NCBI RefSeq assembly: GCF_026712205.1
Contig: NZ_JAPPUW010000016.1
Coordinates: 1-64,000, forward strand
DNA: 64,000 bases
DNA from: Pelomonas aquatica
GTDB taxonomy: Bacteria; Pseudomonadota; Gammaproteobacteria; Burkholderiales; Burkholderiaceae_C
Direction: 5' to 3'
Below the pieces are notes generated by a model. That model ran no database searches and was not told where the DNA came from. It saw only the letters and a list, made by a program, of their open reading frames with translations. Position numbers and translations under genes: made by a program. Every line of letters starts with the position of its first letter. Positions within the stretch are counted from its first letter, which is position 1. This document shows positions 55,502-64,000 of this stretch, piece after piece.

Positions 55502-57187
55502 TCAGTGGAAGAACTTGCCCACGCTGACCAGGGTCTTGTAGACGCCCCAGGCCAGCGGCAGGCCGACGGCGGCCCAGGCCAGCACCAGGGCGAGCGTGGA
55601 CGTGGCCGCGGCCTGGCGACGGCCGCTGCCCACCTCGGCCGCGGCGGCGCGCTCGCGGGCCAGCCGCTGCTCCTGCGCCAGCTCCTCGTCGCTCATGAAG
55701 TGGCGGGCGGCCACCGGGCGGATCATCAGGTTGGCGAGCAGGCCGACGGCCAGCATGCCGACGAGGATGACCATGGTCTGGTTGTAGACCTGCTCGCGCG
55801 GCAGGCCCAGGCCCAGCTGGTAGTCGCGCATGTAATTCACGACGACCGGGCCGAGGATGCCGGCCGTGGCCCAGGCGGTCAGCAGGCGGCCGTGGATGGC
55901 GCCCACCATCTGCGTGCCGAACAGGTCGGCGAGGTAGGCCGGCACCGTCGAGAAGCCGCCGCCGTACATGCTCAGGATCACGCAGGCCGCGCCGACGAAG
56001 GCCAGCTTGGAGCCCGCCGCCGCGCTGCCCGGCATGCTGGCGTAGAGCAGGCCGCCCAGCACGAAAAAGACCACATAGGTCGCCTTGCGGCCGAGGGTGT
56101 CGGACAGGCTGGCCCAGAAGAAGCGGCCGCCGATGTTGAACAGGCTCAGCAGCGCCGCGAAGCCGGCCGCCACGCCGGCGATGGCGGCGAGCTGGGCCTT
56201 GTCCAGGTCGACGAACCTGGCGGGCACGCCGATCAGCGCGCCGCCGAAGATCTCCTGCAGCATGGGGCTGGCCATGCCGATGACGCCGATGCCGGCCGAC
56301 ACGTTCATGCACAGCGCGATCCAGACCAGCCAGAACTGCGGGATGCCCCAGACCTTGCTCACATGCACATGGCGCTGCGTGATCATCGCGTTGCCGGCCT
56401 GCGCGGCGGGCGCGCTCCAGCCGGCGGGCTTCCAGCCCGTGGGCGGCACGCGGTAGCCGAGCGCACCGCCCATCATGAACACGAAGTAGGCGAGGGCCAT
56501 CACGACGAAGGCCTGCGTGACGCCGACGCCTTCGGGCGTCGCGAACTGCTTCATCAGCTCGGCCGCCAGCGGCGAGCCGATCATCGCGCCGCCGCCGAAG
56601 CCCATGATGGCCATGCCGGTGGCCATGCCGCGCTTGTCGGGGAACCACTTGATCAGCGTGCTGACCGGGCTGATGTAGCCCAGGCCGAGGCCGATGCCGC
56701 CGATGACGCCGCTGCCGAGGATCATCAGCCAGAACTGGTGCATCTGGATGCCCAGCGCCGAGACCAGCATGCCGCCGCACCAGCACAGCGCCGACACGAC
56801 GCCGGCCTTGCGCGGGCCGGCACGCTCCAGCCAGCCGCCCCAGATGGCCGCGGCGCAGCCGAGGAAGACGAAGAACAGCGTGTACATCCAGCCCAGCGTG
56901 GCGACGTTCCAGTTGCAGTCGGTGCGCGTGAACTCGGCGATGCCGGCGGCCAGGCCGCCGAGGAAGCCGGCGCCCTTGGAGCAGGCCGCGGCGCCGGGCA
57001 GCACCTTGGACAGCGGCAGCCAGAACACCGAAAAGCCATAGGCCATGCCGATGCACAGATGGATGGCCAGGGCCGCCGGCGGCACCAGCCAGCGGTTGAA
57101 GCCCACGCCGGCGATGGTGCGCTCCTTGTCGAGCCAACCGGCACTCCGGCCCGGGCCGGGCACGGCGTCAATTCCCACAGACGACAT
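55502..57187 (-). CDS. OFA-family (oxalate/formate) MFS antiporter
   Basis: 561 aa with 12 or more hydrophobic helices. OFA signatures: AIHLCIGMAYGFSVFWLPLS, IGGIGLGLGYISPVSTLIKW, FPDKRGMATGMAIMGFGGGA and NIGGRFFWASLSDTLGRK. Expected to exchange small carboxylates (oxalate, formate, lactate or pyruvate). A C-terminal extension with one extra helix (after residue 520) is unusual. Followed by an intrinsic terminator. Confidence 0.92.
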   Translation of the reverse strand: MSSVGIDAVPGPGRSAGWLDKERTIAGVGFNRWLVPPAALAIHLCIGMAYGFSVFWLPLSKVLPGAAACSKGAGFLGGLAAGIAEFTRTDCNWNVATLGWMYTLFFVFLGCAAAIWGGWLERAGPRKAGVVSALCWCGGMLVSALGIQMHQFWLMILGSGVIGGIGLGLGYISPVSTLIKWFPDKRGMATGMAIMGFGGGAMIGSPLAAELMKQFATPEGVGVTQAFVVMALAYFVFMMGGALGYRVPPTGWKPAGWSAPAAQAGNAMITQRHVHVSKVWGIPQFWLVWIALCMNVSAGIGVIGMASPMLQEIFGGALIGVPARFVDLDKAQLAAIAGVAAGFAALLSLFNIGGRFFWASLSDTLGRKATYVVFFVLGGLLYASMPGSAAAGSKLAFVGAACVILSMYGGGFSTVPAYLADLFGTQMVGAIHGRLLTAWATAGILGPVVVNYMRDYQLGLGLPREQVYNQTMVILVGMLAVGLLANLMIRPVAARHFMSDEELAQEQRLARERAAAAEVGSGRRQAAATSTLALVLAWAAVGLPLAWGVYKTLVSVGKFFH

Positions 57188-57299
57188 TGCAGTTTCCCTT
57201 CGACGTTGTTCGAGCCGCGGCTGCGGCCCGGGGCTTGCGCGTCTTCGCGCGCAAGGCGGCGCAGGATAGGGGCGCGTGCCGCGCGCCGCCGTGACAAAC

Positions 57300-57325
57300 C
57301 GCCCAGGTAAACACTTAGGTGGGCG
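57300..57325. promoter_or_regulatory. Imperfect palindrome between the OFA gene and the NtrC-type regulator gene
   Basis: CCCAGGTAA and TTAGGTGGG form imperfect 9-bp arms around ACAC in the divergent promoter region (57188-57385). A possible operator for either gene; no sigma-70 hexamers were assigned. Confidence 0.3.
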
Positions 57326-57385
57326 ATACAGAGGTAACCGGGCGTTAAGGCCCGGAGGCGCGGAACCGCCCTATCCTCCGCCGCC

Positions 57386-58725
<1,340 letters not shown>

Positions 58726-58726
<1 letters not shown>

Positions 58727-60042
58727 TGGGCCTGCGCCTGTCCCTGCGCGCCCGGGCCCTGCTGGCCCTTGCGGTGGCGGCCGTCGTACCGCCGCTGGTC
58801 GTGCTCGGCGTGCGCCGCGCCGGGCTGGAGGCGGGCGCCGCCGGGGTCGCCGCCGTGCTGGTGATGCTGCCGCTGCTGGCCTGGCTGGCGGCGCTGTGGC
58901 TGGCGCCGCTGCTGCGGCTGACGCGGGCGCTGGAGGGCGCCGTGCTGAGCTATCGCGACGGCGACTTCAGCCTGAACCTGGCGCCCGAGGCCCCCGGCGA
59001 GCTGGCCGTGCTGACGCGGCTGCACGCCGAGCTGGGCCTGGCCCTGCGCGAGCAGCGCCAGCACCTGGCGCAGCGCGAGCTGCTGCTGGACACCGTCGTG
59101 CAGAACAGCCCCGTGGCCCTGGTGCTGACCGGGCCGGGCGGCCGCATCGCGATCGCCAACCTGGCCGCGCGCCAGCTGCTGGGCGACGGCCGCAGCCTGG
59201 CCGGTCTGGACTTCGGCGCCGTCATCGCCCGCCAGCCCGAGGCGCTGCGCGAGGCCCTGGCCGGCGAGGCCGACCGGCTCTTCGCCGTCACGCTGCAGGA
59301 CGGCGGCGAGGAGACCTTCCACCACAGCACGCGCAGCTTCCGGCTGCAGGGCCAGCCGCACCGGCTGCGGCTGCTGCGGCGCATGACGCGCGAGCTGTCG
59401 CGCGCCGAGGTGGCGACCTGGAAGCGCGTCATCCGCGTGCTCAGCCACGAGCTGAACAACTCGCTGGCGCCGATCTCGTCGCTGGCGCACAGCGGCGCCG
59501 AGCTGGCGCGCCGCGGCGACCGCCAGCGGCTGCCCGGCGTGCTGGCCAGCATTGGCGAACGCGCGGCCCATCTGCACGGCTTCCTGGCGGGCTATGCGAG
59601 CTTTGCCAAGCTGCCCGCGCCGCGCCGCGAGGCGGTGCACTGGCCGGCCTTCCTGGCGCGCCTGGCGACGCTGGCCGAGTTCCGCATCGACGGCGCGCCG
59701 CCCGCCGAGCCCGGCTGGTTCGACCCGGCGCAGATCGAGCAGGCGCTGCTGAACCTGATGAAGAACGCGCACGAGTCCGGCAGCGCCACCGACGCGGTCG
59801 CGCTGCGCCTGGGCCTGCAGGGCGGCGAGCTGTGCATCGAGGTGCTGGACCGCGGCCCCGGCATGAGCGAGGCCGTGCTGGCCCAGGCCCTGCTGCCCTT
59901 CTACTCGACCAAGCGCGCCGGCACCGGCCTGGGCCTGGCGCTGGCGCGCGAGATCGCCGAGGCCCACGACGGCCGCATCGCGCTGGCCAACCGCGACGAC
60001 GGCGGCCTGCGCGTCGCGATCACGCTGCCGCAGCCCCCGTGA
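58726..60042 (+). CDS. Sensor histidine kinase, partner of the NtrC-type regulator
   Basis: 438 aa. Two close membrane helices at the N-terminus (LALAVAAVVPPLVVLGVRR and GVAAVLVMLPLLAWLAALWL), a HAMP-like linker, a PAS domain (DTVVQNSPVALVLTGPGGRI), then the H-box RVLSHELNNSLAPISSLAHS and HATPase motifs LLNLMKNAHES, DRGPGMSE and GTGLGLALARE. NtrY-like layout with almost no periplasmic domain, suggesting sensing within the membrane. Confidence 0.93.
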
Positions 60043-60118
60043 GCGATTGCGCGCGGGCGCCGGCTTTGTCAAGGCGGGGGATGGCGGCGACCTGGGGTCA
60101 CCCCTAATATGCCGCGCC

Positions 60119-61156
60119 ATGCGCATGCCCAACCTCTCCCTGCCACCGCCCGCCGCCGCCGCGCCTCTGGACGAAGGCCAGGCCCTGGGCGTGTGGCGGC
60201 TGATGAAGCCGCTGCCCGACGGCGAGCAGGCCCATGCCGGCCAGTGGTACAGCGCCCACCACGCGCTGGCCACCGAGCAGCAGGCCGCCGTGCTGGTGCT
60301 GGACCGCAGCGACCAGGGCGCCGGCGTCATGCTGCGCTATGCCGACCAGGCCGGCGACCTCGCCGGGCTGCAGCACCCCAACATCGCGGTGCCCAGCGAC
60401 AGCGGCGTGACGCCCGACGCCCATCCCTATCTGATCGTCGAGGGCCGGCATGGCGCGCCGCTGCTGCCGCAGCTGTCGGCCCTGGGCCTGCAGCAGCGCA
60501 TCGAGCTGCTGGTGCAACTGTGCGAGGCGCTGCGCTCGGCCCACCAGCAGGGCTGGCTGCTGGCCGAGCTGGACCCGGCCATGATCTGGCTCGGCCCCGA
60601 GGGCGGCGTGCGCCTGATGGGCCTGGGGCTAGCCCGCATCCCGGACCCGACCGACCCTTTCGACCGCGGCCTCAGCATCGGCGCGTCGCCGGCCTTCGTC
60701 GCGCCCGAGCGCCGCAACGGCGCGCCGCCCACGCTGGCCAGCGAGGTCTACGGCCTGGGCGCCCTGGCCCGCGGGCTGATCTGCGGCTGGGAGGACACGC
60801 CGCGGGGCCTGGCGCCCAGGCGCGGCAGCGCCGGCGACCCATGGCCGCTGATGAGCGGGGCGCAGCAGATCCGGCTCGACGCACTGCTGCGCGCCGCGAT
60901 GGCCGAGTCGCCCGAGCTGCGCACGCGCGGCGCCGAGGGCATGGCCGACGAGCTGCGCGACTGGCTGGGCCAGGGCCCGCAGCGCAGCGCCGCCGAAATG
61001 GCCGAACCGCCCGCCGAGGCCGGCCCCAGGCGGGCCTGGTGGAAGCGCTGGCTGTGGCTGGGTGCCGCCGCCGGGCTGGCCCTGCTGGTCCTGAGCGCCC
61101 GCGTCACGGAGCCGCAGGCGACGACCGCCGCACCGGCCGGCCAGCGCCAGGGCTGA
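60119..61156 (+). CDS. Degenerate Ser/Thr protein kinase-like (pseudokinase) membrane protein
   Basis: 345 aa. Overall protein-kinase-like pattern (SAHQQGWLLAELDPAMIWLG at the catalytic-loop position, GVRLMGLGLARI at the DFG position, SPAFVAPERRNG at the APE position, SEVYGLGALARGLICG helix F) but the HRD Asp, the DFG Asp and a clear VAVK Lys are missing. A C-terminal membrane helix (LWLGAAAGLALLVLSARV) follows. Likely a catalytically dead, membrane-tethered kinase fold. A TAATAT -10 lies 10 bases before the ATG. Confidence 0.75.
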   Translation: MRMPNLSLPPPAAAAPLDEGQALGVWRLMKPLPDGEQAHAGQWYSAHHALATEQQAAVLVLDRSDQGAGVMLRYADQAGDLAGLQHPNIAVPSDSGVTPDAHPYLIVEGRHGAPLLPQLSALGLQQRIELLVQLCEALRSAHQQGWLLAELDPAMIWLGPEGGVRLMGLGLARIPDPTDPFDRGLSIGASPAFVAPERRNGAPPTLASEVYGLGALARGLICGWEDTPRGLAPRRGSAGDPWPLMSGAQQIRLDALLRAAMAESPELRTRGAEGMADELRDWLGQGPQRSAAEMAEPPAEAGPRRAWWKRWLWLGAAAGLALLVLSARVTEPQATTAAPAGQRQG

Positions 61157-61235
61157 CCTCCGATCGGGGGATGGCCTGGGGATGCGCCGCGCGCGGCGCT
61201 CGGCAACAATGCGACCCCCGACTTTCGGAGTCCCC

Positions 61236-61313
61236 ATGGCCCGTCCGTTGCCCGCGCCCCTGACCGCCGCCCAGCCGGCCCCCACGCGGGCCTGCCCGCG
61301 GCAGCCGCGCTGA
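61236..61313 (+). CDS. 25-codon upstream reading frame coupled to the O-antigen ligase-like gene
   Basis: Starts at ATG 61236 after a GGAG ribosome binding site (5-base spacing), encodes MARPLPAPLTAAQPAPTRAC and five more residues, and stops at TGA 61311-61313, overlapping the next gene's ATG as TGATG. Pro/Arg-rich, so possibly a translational coupling or attenuation leader rather than a functional peptide. Confidence 0.4.
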   Translation: MARPLPAPLTAAQPAPTRACPRQPR

Positions 61314-63928
61314 TGGCTGCCGTCGGCACCCAGCCCGCCCCCACCGGCCTGCTCGGCCTGGGCGAGTTCAAGCTCAGGCTGCCGGCCACGCGCCTGCAGT
61401 GGCTGGCCCTGCTGGCCGCGCTGGGGCTGGGCGCGGTCGGCGCCGAGCTGGCCTGGCACCACCCGCTGTCGGGCCCGCTGGCGCTGGCGGCATGGGGCGC
61501 CGTCGCGCTGGCGGCGGCCGTGTTCTGGGTCAAGACACCCCTCCTCGTGCTCGCGCCGCTGCCGCTGATCGGCCTGGCGCCATGGACGGGCTGGATCACT
61601 TTTGAAGAGCTGGACCTGCTCGTCACGGCCTGCGGCTGCGGCGGCTACCTCGCCTATGCGCTGCAGCTGAACGCGCGCGACCGCGCGCCGGCCTGGCGGC
61701 ATGCGCTGGTCTATTCGCCGGTCGTGCTGCTGCTGATCGCCGCGCTGGCGCTGTCGGCGGCCTGGAGCATGAAGCGCGGTTTCGCCGATGCCGGCGGCTT
61801 CGAGTTCGGCTGGTTCCAGGGCTATCACGAGGCGATGAACTCGGTGCGCAACGCCAAGGCCATCTTCCTCGTGCTGGCCCTGCTGCCGCTGTGGACGGCC
61901 GCCGCCGCGGCGCGCCCGCGCGGCTTCGCGCGCGGCCTGCTGCTGGGCCTGGTGCTGGCCCTGCTCGGCGGCAGCGCGGCCGCGCTGTGGGAGCGCCTGG
62001 CCTACACCGGCCTGCTCGACTTCTCCACCGACTACCGCACGACGGCGCTGTTCTGGGAGATGCATGTCGGCGGCGCGGCGCTGGACGGCTTCCTCGTGAT
62101 GACGCTGCCCTTCGCGCTGCTGGCCCTGCTGCGCACGCGCTCGCCGCTGAACTTCGGCGCCGGCCTCGTCATCCTGCTGCTGGCCGCCTATGCGGTGCTG
62201 ACGACGTTCTCGCGCGGCGTCTACCTCGCGCTGCCGCTGGCCCTGGTGCCGATGGTGCTGCTGGCCGACGCCCAGCGCCGCCGCGCCGTGGCCGCGCCGG
62301 CCGACAGCAGCCACATCGACGGCTCGACCGGCGCCATCGACGCCCCGCTGCCGCGCGCGGCCAAGCTGGGCGCGCTGGCCATGGCCGGCGCCTTCGCGCT
62401 GGCGGCGGCCCTGGTGTTCGGCGGCGGCGGCTATCGCGGCCTGGCGGCGCTGTTCGGCGTGATGGTCGTGCTGCTGACCATGCCGGCCAGCCTGTGGAAG
62501 CCCGGCTTCGGCCAGCGCCTGACCGCACTGCTCATGGGCGCGCTGCTGGCCCTGCTGCTGGCCGCGGCGAGCTGGGTGCTGTCCACGACCGTGCCCAAGG
62601 CGGCCTATGTGCTCAACGTCGTCGCCCTCGTCGCCTGCGGCCTGCTGCGCTGGCGCGACGAGCCCGGCCAGCTGCGCCCCGTCTACACGCTGCTGGTGAC
62701 GACGGCCTGGTTCTGGCTGCTGTCGACGGTGGTCATCGTGGCCGACTACTGGGGCGGCACCGCGGGCCGCTGGACGGCGCTGGCCGCCGGCCTGGCGCTG
62801 GCCGGCCTGTGGGCCGCGATGCTGCTGGAGCCGCGGCTGTGGCCGCTGCAGGGCGCCGGCAGCCATGGCGCCGCCGGCTGGCGCAAGCGCGCGCTGCTGG
62901 TGGCGGGGCTGATGCTGGTCATGGCCGTCGTCGCGGCGCTGGGCGGCGGCGCCTATCTGCGCGACCGCGTCGCCACCTGGAAGGAGGACGGCCAGACCCG
63001 CCTGACGCACTGGCGCGAGAGCCTGCGGCTGCTGCACGGCGGCCGGCAGTGGCTGCTGGGCAAGGGCGCTGGCCGCTTCGTCGCGAGCAATTTCTACGAT
63101 GGCCCGGCCGCCGACCAGATCGGCGACTACCGGCTGCGCCACGACCCGACCGAGTTCTACCTGGCGCTCGCCGCGGGCAAGCATGTGCTGGGCGGTGGCG
63201 AGCAGCTCCACGTCAGCCAGCGCATCCCGGCGCCGGCGCCCGGGCCGGTCACCCTCCAGCTCGTCAGCCGCACCGCGGCCGAGGCCAATCTCGTGCTGCA
63301 GATCTGCGAGAAGAACCTGATCTATCCGGACCGGTGCAGCGGCATCGAGCAGACGCTCAAGCCCCCGCAGGCCGAAGTTGCGGCGGATGGCGCCAGGCCT
63401 GGCGCCGCTGGCGGCTGGCAGACCCGCGAGTTCAAGCTCGGCCCGGTGCCGGCGCTGGGCGGCGACTGGTGGGCGCCGCGCTTCGTGACCTTCTCGATGG
63501 CGCTGGACACGCGCGGCGCGCGCGTCGACATCGCCCGCATCGCCATGCAGGACGCCCAGGGCCGGCAACTGCTCGTCAACGGCGACTTCAACCGCGAGAT
63601 GGCGCGCTGGTTCTTCTCCAGCGACCGCCATCACCTGCCCTGGCACACCAAGAACGCGGCCCTGCATGTGCTGTTCGAGCAGGGCCTGACGGGCCTGGCG
63701 CTGCTGACCGTGGCCTGGCTGCTGGCGCTGCTGCGCCTGAGCTTCGGCCGCGGGCGCGACCACCCGCTGGCGCCGGCCATCGTCGCCGCGCTGATCGGCT
63801 TCGGCGTGGTCGGCGCCTTCGACAGCCTGCTGGACGCGCCGCGCATCGGCTTCATCTTCTTCACGCTGCTGCTGCTGGGCCTTGGCTTGCGCGCGCTGCC
63901 GGGGGAAGGCGTCGCCCGAGTGGCATGA
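61313..63928 (+). CDS. O-antigen ligase/polymerase-like membrane protein with large extra domain
   Basis: 871 aa, much longer than usual (about 400-600). About a dozen helices in the first 540 residues, then a long soluble region (about 545-770) with GKGAGRFVASNFYD and a beta-rich, carbohydrate-binding-like stretch (RQLLVNGDFNREMARWFFSS), then HTKNAALHVLFEQGLTGLAL, matching the WaaL/Wzy C-terminal periplasmic motif, and final helices. Probably ligates or polymerises surface polysaccharide. No glycosyltransferase genes are nearby. Confidence 0.82.
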   Translation: MAAVGTQPAPTGLLGLGEFKLRLPATRLQWLALLAALGLGAVGAELAWHHPLSGPLALAAWGAVALAAAVFWVKTPLLVLAPLPLIGLAPWTGWITFEELDLLVTACGCGGYLAYALQLNARDRAPAWRHALVYSPVVLLLIAALALSAAWSMKRGFADAGGFEFGWFQGYHEAMNSVRNAKAIFLVLALLPLWTAAAAARPRGFARGLLLGLVLALLGGSAAALWERLAYTGLLDFSTDYRTTALFWEMHVGGAALDGFLVMTLPFALLALLRTRSPLNFGAGLVILLLAAYAVLTTFSRGVYLALPLALVPMVLLADAQRRRAVAAPADSSHIDGSTGAIDAPLPRAAKLGALAMAGAFALAAALVFGGGGYRGLAALFGVMVVLLTMPASLWKPGFGQRLTALLMGALLALLLAAASWVLSTTVPKAAYVLNVVALVACGLLRWRDEPGQLRPVYTLLVTTAWFWLLSTVVIVADYWGGTAGRWTALAAGLALAGLWAAMLLEPRLWPLQGAGSHGAAGWRKRALLVAGLMLVMAVVAALGGGAYLRDRVATWKEDGQTRLTHWRESLRLLHGGRQWLLGKGAGRFVASNFYDGPAADQIGDYRLRHDPTEFYLALAAGKHVLGGGEQLHVSQRIPAPAPGPVTLQLVSRTAAEANLVLQICEKNLIYPDRCSGIEQTLKPPQAEVAADGARPGAAGGWQTREFKLGPVPALGGDWWAPRFVTFSMALDTRGARVDIARIAMQDAQGRQLLVNGDFNREMARWFFSSDRHHLPWHTKNAALHVLFEQGLTGLALLTVAWLLALLRLSFGRGRDHPLAPAIVAALIGFGVVGAFDSLLDAPRIGFIFFTLLLLGLGLRALPGEGVARVA

Positions 63929-63938
63929 TGCGCGCCCC

Positions 63939-64000
63939 ATGTCGTCCGCATCGCCGTCCGCCGGCCTGAACCCGGCCCAGCTCGCCGCCGTCCACCACCT
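63939..64000 (+). CDS. rep: Rep/UvrD-type DNA helicase, N-terminal fragment cut by window edge
   Basis: ATG at 63939 begins MSSASPSAGLNPAQLAAVHH, where LNPAQxxAV is the Q-motif of superfamily 1A helicases (Rep, UvrD, PcrA). Only 20 residues are visible; Rep is more likely than UvrD because its homologues open in this way, but this is not certain. Confidence 0.65.
   Translation, partial: MSSASPSAGLNPAQLAAVHH

Overview
This window comes from a very GC-rich chromosome of a betaproteobacterium, most likely order Burkholderiales (Rubrivivax/Roseateles/Mitsuaria/Leptothrix-like). That reading rests on gene order and protein style: divergent htrB-like acyltransferase/metK, dapF-DUF484-xerC, glcDEF with a lactate/glycolate permease, a PhaM-type PHA granule regulator, and a sorAB sulfite dehydrogenase. 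No rRNA, tRNA, CRISPR array or prophage was recognised. The left edge cuts an IS1595-type transposase gene and the right edge cuts a Rep/UvrD-type helicase gene.

Layout. 0-9 kb: glmS (-) diverges from an Lrp/AsnC regulator (+). A chain of six minus-strand genes follows (acyltransferase, dapF, DUF484, xerC, a predicted outer-membrane protein, an RlmI-like methyltransferase), each overlapping the next by 1-4 bases. 9-17 kb: metK, then a minus-strand glycolate/lactate operon (permease, glcD, glcE, lrgA, lrgB, glcF) whose lrgAB pair is probably a second glycolate transporter. 17-24 kb: LysR regulator, PhaM-like protein, TraB/GumN protein, aspartic protease, BON protein, a LysE-family gene split by a 255-bp palindromic element, two small coupled unknown genes, and three Hsp20 genes.

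24-31 kb: a MacAB-TolC-like ABC exporter (adaptor, ATPase, outer-membrane factor, two FtsX-type permeases). A textbook sigma-54 promoter and a 24-bp palindrome lie directly upstream of the adaptor. The likely activator and its kinase (an NtrC-family response regulator plus histidine kinase) sit 27 kb away at 57.4-60.0 kb. 31-34 kb: a DUF1800-DUF1501 secreted protein pair and a 28-residue membrane peptide gene.

34-41 kb: a compact signalling cluster (receiver protein, receiver-Hpt, HTH-receiver, HD-GYP phosphodiesterase, periplasmic binding protein, PAS histidine kinase, receiver protein). A shared AT-rich motif, TTATCAAAT/ATTTGATAA, occurs in all three of its promoter regions. This is the best candidate for an undescribed system: a periplasmic ligand sensor, multistep phosphorelay and c-di-GMP hydrolase with one apparent regulon site.

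41-64 kb: a flavin-halogenase-like protein after a toxin-antitoxin pair, a CPA2 antiporter, an OmpR-type two-component pair, a MOSC protein, a low-GC foreign gene with a HEPN-like motif, a Do protease with three 11-bp-phased CTCACC repeats in its promoter, sorAB, an intradiol dioxygenase, GST, an FdhF-like molybdoenzyme, an OFA-family antiporter, the NtrC-type pair, a degenerate protein kinase, and an O-antigen ligase/polymerase-like protein with a large extra domain.
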